Shown here piece after piece: positions 52,770 to 55,016 of a stretch of 55,016 nt of DNA (positions are counted from its first letter, which is position 1; each line of letters opens with the position of its first letter). The translations under genes and the position numbers were made by a program. The stretch lies in NCBI RefSeq assembly GCF_003233845.1, contig NZ_QKRB01000063.1, positions 1 to 55,016 of the forward strand. Direction: 5' to 3'. The stretch comes from Paenibacillus sambharensis (GTDB lineage: Bacteria > Bacillota > Bacilli > Paenibacillales > Paenibacillaceae). The notes beneath the pieces are model-generated. The model saw only the letters and a program-made list of their open reading frames with translations. It had not been told where the DNA came from and ran no database searches.

Positions 52770-53063
52770 TCAGTACGCCCGGTTCTTGTTCTTAAACAAG
52801 GACACTCCGCCGACGATCAAAGCAATTGCGATCAGAAGCATAATCAGGCCGGACAGCTTGGCAAGCAAGGAGATCAATCCGATTGTGAGTAAAATCGCTC
52901 CGATTATCTTCTTATCATTCTTCATCCCCAAGATACCAAGACCGATCAGGATGAAGGGGAAGATTAAACCGAAGATGGGGCCAAGCGAGAAGCCAAATAT
53001 CCTCAATACCAACCATCCTCCACAAAATACGAGCACTGCACCAATTGCTGTTTTACTATTCAT
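52770..53063 (-). CDS. LiaI-like small membrane protein
   Basis: 97 residues; ATG behind GGCGGTGAG. Three or four membrane segments covering most of the protein (WLVLRIFGFSLGPIFGLIFP, FILIGLGILGM, IIGAILLTIGLISLLAK, LIMLLIAIALIVGGVSL), ending in KNKNRAY. It matches the membrane part of LiaI/LiaF proteins but has no soluble LiaF domain. In Bacillus, LiaI is the membrane anchor for LiaH. First gene of the psp operon. Confidence 0.75.
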   Translation of the reverse strand: MNSKTAIGAVLVFCGGWLVLRIFGFSLGPIFGLIFPFILIGLGILGMKNDKKIIGAILLTIGLISLLAKLSGLIMLLIAIALIVGGVSLFKNKNRAY

Positions 53064-53137
53064 GTATGCTCACCGCCTTTCCCTTCGTTGTATGTCGTTT
53101 GCTTATGTTCTTATTGTAGGTGAGATTAGGATTTTGC

Positions 53138-53158
53138 AAAACCGACCTGCGTCGGTTT
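53138..53158. promoter_or_regulatory. Inverted repeat ahead of the psp operon
   Basis: AAACCGAC / GTCGGTTT, an 8-bp perfect stem with a CTGC spacer, lies about 75-95 bases ahead of the LiaI-like start, next to a TACAAT box (53120-53115 on the minus strand). It is the most likely place for LiaR binding, but could also be a terminator hairpin for upstream transcription. Confidence 0.4.
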
Positions 53159-53263
53159 CTGATCCTGGACCTTGGACGGGGAAGGCTGGACCAGCAGTCT
53201 TAGTGCAGCTCAGACCTCCTTCCGGATACAGCAGCCTGCAAGGGGAAACATAAAGGGAACAAA

Positions 53264-53299
53264 CAAAAAAGCTCCCTGAAATGTTACATTTCAGAGAGC
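53264..53299 (-). terminator. Intrinsic terminator of the rRNA-tRNA operon
   Basis: On the minus strand GCTCTCTGAAATG pairs with CATTTCAGGGAGC (one G-T pair), loop of three, followed by TTTTTTG. It follows the last tRNA. Confidence 0.95.
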
Positions 53300-53317
53300 A
53301 CTGTAGGTTATATGTAA

Positions 53318-53399
53318 TGGTACCGGCGAGAGGACTCGAACCTCCACCCTTTCGGACTCGATTTTGAGTCGAGCGCGTCTGCCATTCCGCCACGCCGGC
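53318..53399 (-). tRNA. tRNA-Leu (CAA)
   Basis: Cloverleaf with anticodon CAA, an extended though short variable arm, T arm GGTTCGAGTCC and encoded CCA. The first acceptor pair is G-U. Last gene of the cluster. Confidence 0.9.
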
Positions 53400-53414
53400 T
53401 TAAATAAAAAAAAA

Positions 53415-53491
53415 TGGCGTGCCCTAAGAGATTCGAACTCCTGACCTTTTGATTCGTAGTCAAACGCTCTATCCAGCTGAGCTAAGGGCAC
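53415..53491 (-). tRNA. tRNA-Arg (ACG)
   Basis: Seven-pair acceptor GTGCCCT/AGGGCAC, anticodon ACG in a CTACGAA loop (A34 to be edited to inosine), encoded CCA. Confidence 0.97.
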
Positions 53492-53507
53492 ACGTTGTAA
53501 AAAATAG

Positions 53508-53581
53508 TGGAGGCGCCACCCAGATTCGAACTGGGGGTAAAGCTTTTGCAGAGCTCTGCCTTACCACTTGGCTATGGCGCC
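53508..53581 (-). tRNA. tRNA-Cys (GCA)
   Basis: Acceptor GGCGCCA/TGGCGCC, discriminator U as expected for Cys, anticodon GCA, encoded CCA. Confidence 0.97.
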
Positions 53582-53593
53582 AAACAAAAAAAA

Positions 53594-53668
53594 TGGAGCG
53601 GAAGACGGGAATCGAACCCGCGACCCTCGCCTTGGCAAGGCGATGCTCTACCGCTGAGCCACTTCCGC
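53594..53668 (-). tRNA. tRNA-Gly (GCC)
   Basis: Acceptor GCGGAAG/CTTCCGC, anticodon GCC, encoded CCA. Confidence 0.97.
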
Positions 53669-53673
53669 GTTAA

Positions 53674-53748
53674 TGGCTGGGGATCTAGGATTCGAACCTA
53701 GGCATGACGGAGTCAAAGTCCGTTGCCTTACCGCTTGGCTAATCCCCA
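53674..53748 (-). tRNA. tRNA-Gln (TTG)
   Basis: Acceptor TGGGGAT/ATCCCCA, anticodon TTG, encoded CCA. Confidence 0.97.
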
Positions 53749-53771
53749 ACATTTTAGATTTAGTTGTAATA

Positions 53772-53848
53772 TGGGGCGATCGATGGGACTTGAACCCACG
53801 AATGCCGGAGCCACAATCCGGTGCGTTAACCCCTTCGCCACGACCGCC
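53772..53848 (-). tRNA. tRNA-His (GTG)
   Basis: Eight-pair acceptor including the encoded G-1 against C73, anticodon GTG, encoded CCA. Confidence 0.97.
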
Positions 53849-53860
53849 ATACTATTCAAT

Positions 53861-53934
53861 TGGCAGGGGCAGCAGGAATTGAACCCACACTAACGGTTTT
53901 GGAGACCGCTGTTCTACCTTTAAACTATGCCCCT
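53861..53934 (-). tRNA. tRNA-Trp (CCA)
   Basis: Acceptor AGGGGCA/TGCCCCT, discriminator G, anticodon CCA, encoded CCA end. Confidence 0.97.
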
Positions 53935-53943
53935 AAGGTAAAC

Positions 53944-54029
53944 TGGTGGAGGATGATGGATTCGAACCACCGAACTCGTCAGAGAACAGATTTACAGTCT
54001 GCTGCGTTTGGCCACTTCGCTAATCCTCC
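53944..54029 (-). tRNA. tRNA-Tyr (GTA)
   Basis: Class II tRNA with a long variable arm, acceptor GGAGGAT/ATCCTCC, anticodon GTA, encoded CCA. Confidence 0.97.
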
Positions 54030-54033
54030 ATGG

Positions 54034-54109
<76 letters not shown>

Positions 54110-54133
54110 ATATGCAATTCCTTAAAACTTACA

Positions 54134-54209
<76 letters not shown>

Positions 54210-54219
54210 ATGATGGTAA

Positions 54220-54296
54220 TGGCGGAGCTGACGGGATTCGAACCCGCGGTCTCCTGCGTGACAGGCAGGCATGTTAGGCCTCTACACCACAGCTCC
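54220..54296 (-). tRNA. tRNA-Asp (GTC)
   Basis: Acceptor GGAGCTG/CAGCTCC, discriminator G, anticodon GTC, encoded CCA. Confidence 0.97.
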
Positions 54297-54332
54297 AGAG
54301 TATGGACTTCGGAATAACTCCGATGGTAAAGT

Positions 54333-54409
<77 letters not shown>

Positions 54410-54453
54410 TCGTTTGAACTACCAAGTTAGCTAACCATCTTGGTGATTCTATA

Positions 54454-54529
54454 TGGTGGACGCTGACGGGATCGAACCGCCGACCCTCTGCTTGTAAGGC
54501 AGATGCTCTCCCAGCTGAGCTAAGCGTCC
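54454..54529 (-). tRNA. tRNA-Val (TAC)
   Basis: Acceptor GGACGCT/AGCGTCC, anticodon TAC, encoded CCA. Confidence 0.97.
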
Positions 54530-54617
54530 TTGTTTCAGTGAAGCGACATTTAATATATTACCACATCGCCTTGTCTGAAGTCAAGCTTTTTTTAAAATCT
54601 TTTCTGAATAGCTTAAA

Positions 54618-54692
54618 TGGTGACCCGTAGGGGATTCGAACCCCTGTTACCTCCGTGAAAGGGAGGTGTCTTAACCCCTTGACCAACGGGCC
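54618..54692 (-). tRNA. tRNA-Glu (TTC)
   Basis: Acceptor GGCCCGT/ACGGGTC with one G-U pair, anticodon TTC, encoded CCA. Confidence 0.97.
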
Positions 54693-54696
54693 ATAC

Positions 54697-54787
54697 TGGC
54701 GGAGAGCGAGGGATTCGAACCCTCGATACGCGGTTAACGTATACACGATTTCCAATCGTGCTCCTTCGACCACTCGGACAGCTCTCC
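54697..54787 (-). tRNA. tRNA-Ser (GGA)
   Basis: Class II tRNA with a long variable arm, acceptor GGAGAGC/GCTCTCC, anticodon GGA, encoded CCA. Confidence 0.97.
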
Positions 54788-54792
54788 AGAAA

Positions 54793-54868
54793 TGGCTCCC
54801 CGAACAGGACTCGAACCTGTGACAACTCGATTAACAGTCGAGTGCTCTACCAACTGAGCTATCGGGGA
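54793..54868 (-). tRNA. tRNA-Asn (GTT)
   Basis: Acceptor TCCCCGA/TCGGGGA, anticodon GTT, encoded CCA. First tRNA after the 23S gene, 92 bases from it. Confidence 0.97.
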
Positions 54869-54960
54869 ACAATATAAAGTTGTTACTTTCAGGATGTTAC
54901 ACCCTGAAAACCGGATGCGAATGAAGTTGTAGAACTTAGCTGGTTTGTTTGTTCTTAATA

Positions 54961-55016
54961 GGATAAGCCCTCGACCGATTAGTATTCGTCAGCTGCACGC
55001 ATTGCTGCGCTTCCAC
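54961..55016 (-). rRNA. 23S rRNA, 3' end only
   Basis: On the minus strand the last bases read ...ACTAATCGGTCGAGGGCTTATCC, the conserved 3' terminus of 23S rRNA (motif shortened here: CTAATCGGTCGAGG). The body lies beyond the window. No 5S rRNA follows in the 92 bases before tRNA-Asn or anywhere down to the terminator. Confidence 0.93.

Overview
The window looks like part of a Paenibacillus-type genome (Firmicutes, Paenibacillaceae). Reasons: strong GGAGG ribosome binding sites, TTG/GTG starts, YerC, YteA, DUF3048 and YwmB-type proteins, a Lia/Psp envelope-stress locus, and a 16-gene tRNA cluster in the Bacillus trnD-like order behind a 23S rRNA 3' end. All assignments come from reading the sequence; no database search was run.

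Region 1 (1-18.6 kb) is visibly more AT-rich and mosaic. It opens with the C-terminal end of a polymorphic toxin (CdiA C-terminal tRNase type) overlapping a probable immunity gene, then a secreted C39-like peptidase, a lipoprotein, a decayed alpha/beta hydrolase, a methyltransferase, a GNAT enzyme and an AlkD-like repair protein. A MerR-GNAT-hydrolase operon follows, with a textbook 19-bp-spacer MerR promoter. Next are a Dus enzyme, an ABC-2 exporter facing a ComP/ComA-like two-component pair, a LysM protein, a RelE/ParE-like toxin-antitoxin pair whose toxin is frameshifted, a DJ-1/PfpI protein beside what looks like an ssrA (tmRNA) 3'-end remnant, and a necrosis-inducing NLP protein (heptad GHRHDWE) flanked by two 99-bp copies of an rtcB 3' fragment. 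This region reads as accessory or island-like DNA.

Region 2 (18.6-48.8 kb) is higher in GC and mostly core: RlmCD-type rRNA methyltransferase, lipid kinase, YerC plus CbiX chelatase, an Arg-rich-tail protein, YteA zinc finger, aldo/keto reductase, lipoproteins, a chemoreceptor, the MetNIQ methionine importer (MetN probably starting at CTG), IlvE with a divergent LysR regulator, YerB-like lipoprotein, hydrolase, Pgl-type lactonase, a zwf - cyclase - prfC gene run, a YwmB-like protein with an inserted pentapeptide-repeat tract, an orphan FliD-like protein, MoeA and MobB.

Region 3 (48.8-53.1 kb, minus strand) is a Lia/Psp-type envelope stress locus: LiaI-like - PspA - PspC - PspA, then LiaS- and LiaR-like genes. 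No LiaF is visible, and the two PspA proteins and PspC share a similar short C-terminal helix.

Region 4 (53.3-55.0 kb, minus strand) holds 16 CCA-encoding tRNA genes directly behind the 23S rRNA 3' end, with no 5S rRNA between them, closed by an intrinsic terminator.

Candidate points of novelty: the LiaF-less Psp locus with a shared C-terminal motif, the NLP gene flanked by rtcB-fragment repeats beside a tmRNA remnant, the pentapeptide-expanded YwmB, and the MerR-controlled GNAT/hydrolase operon.
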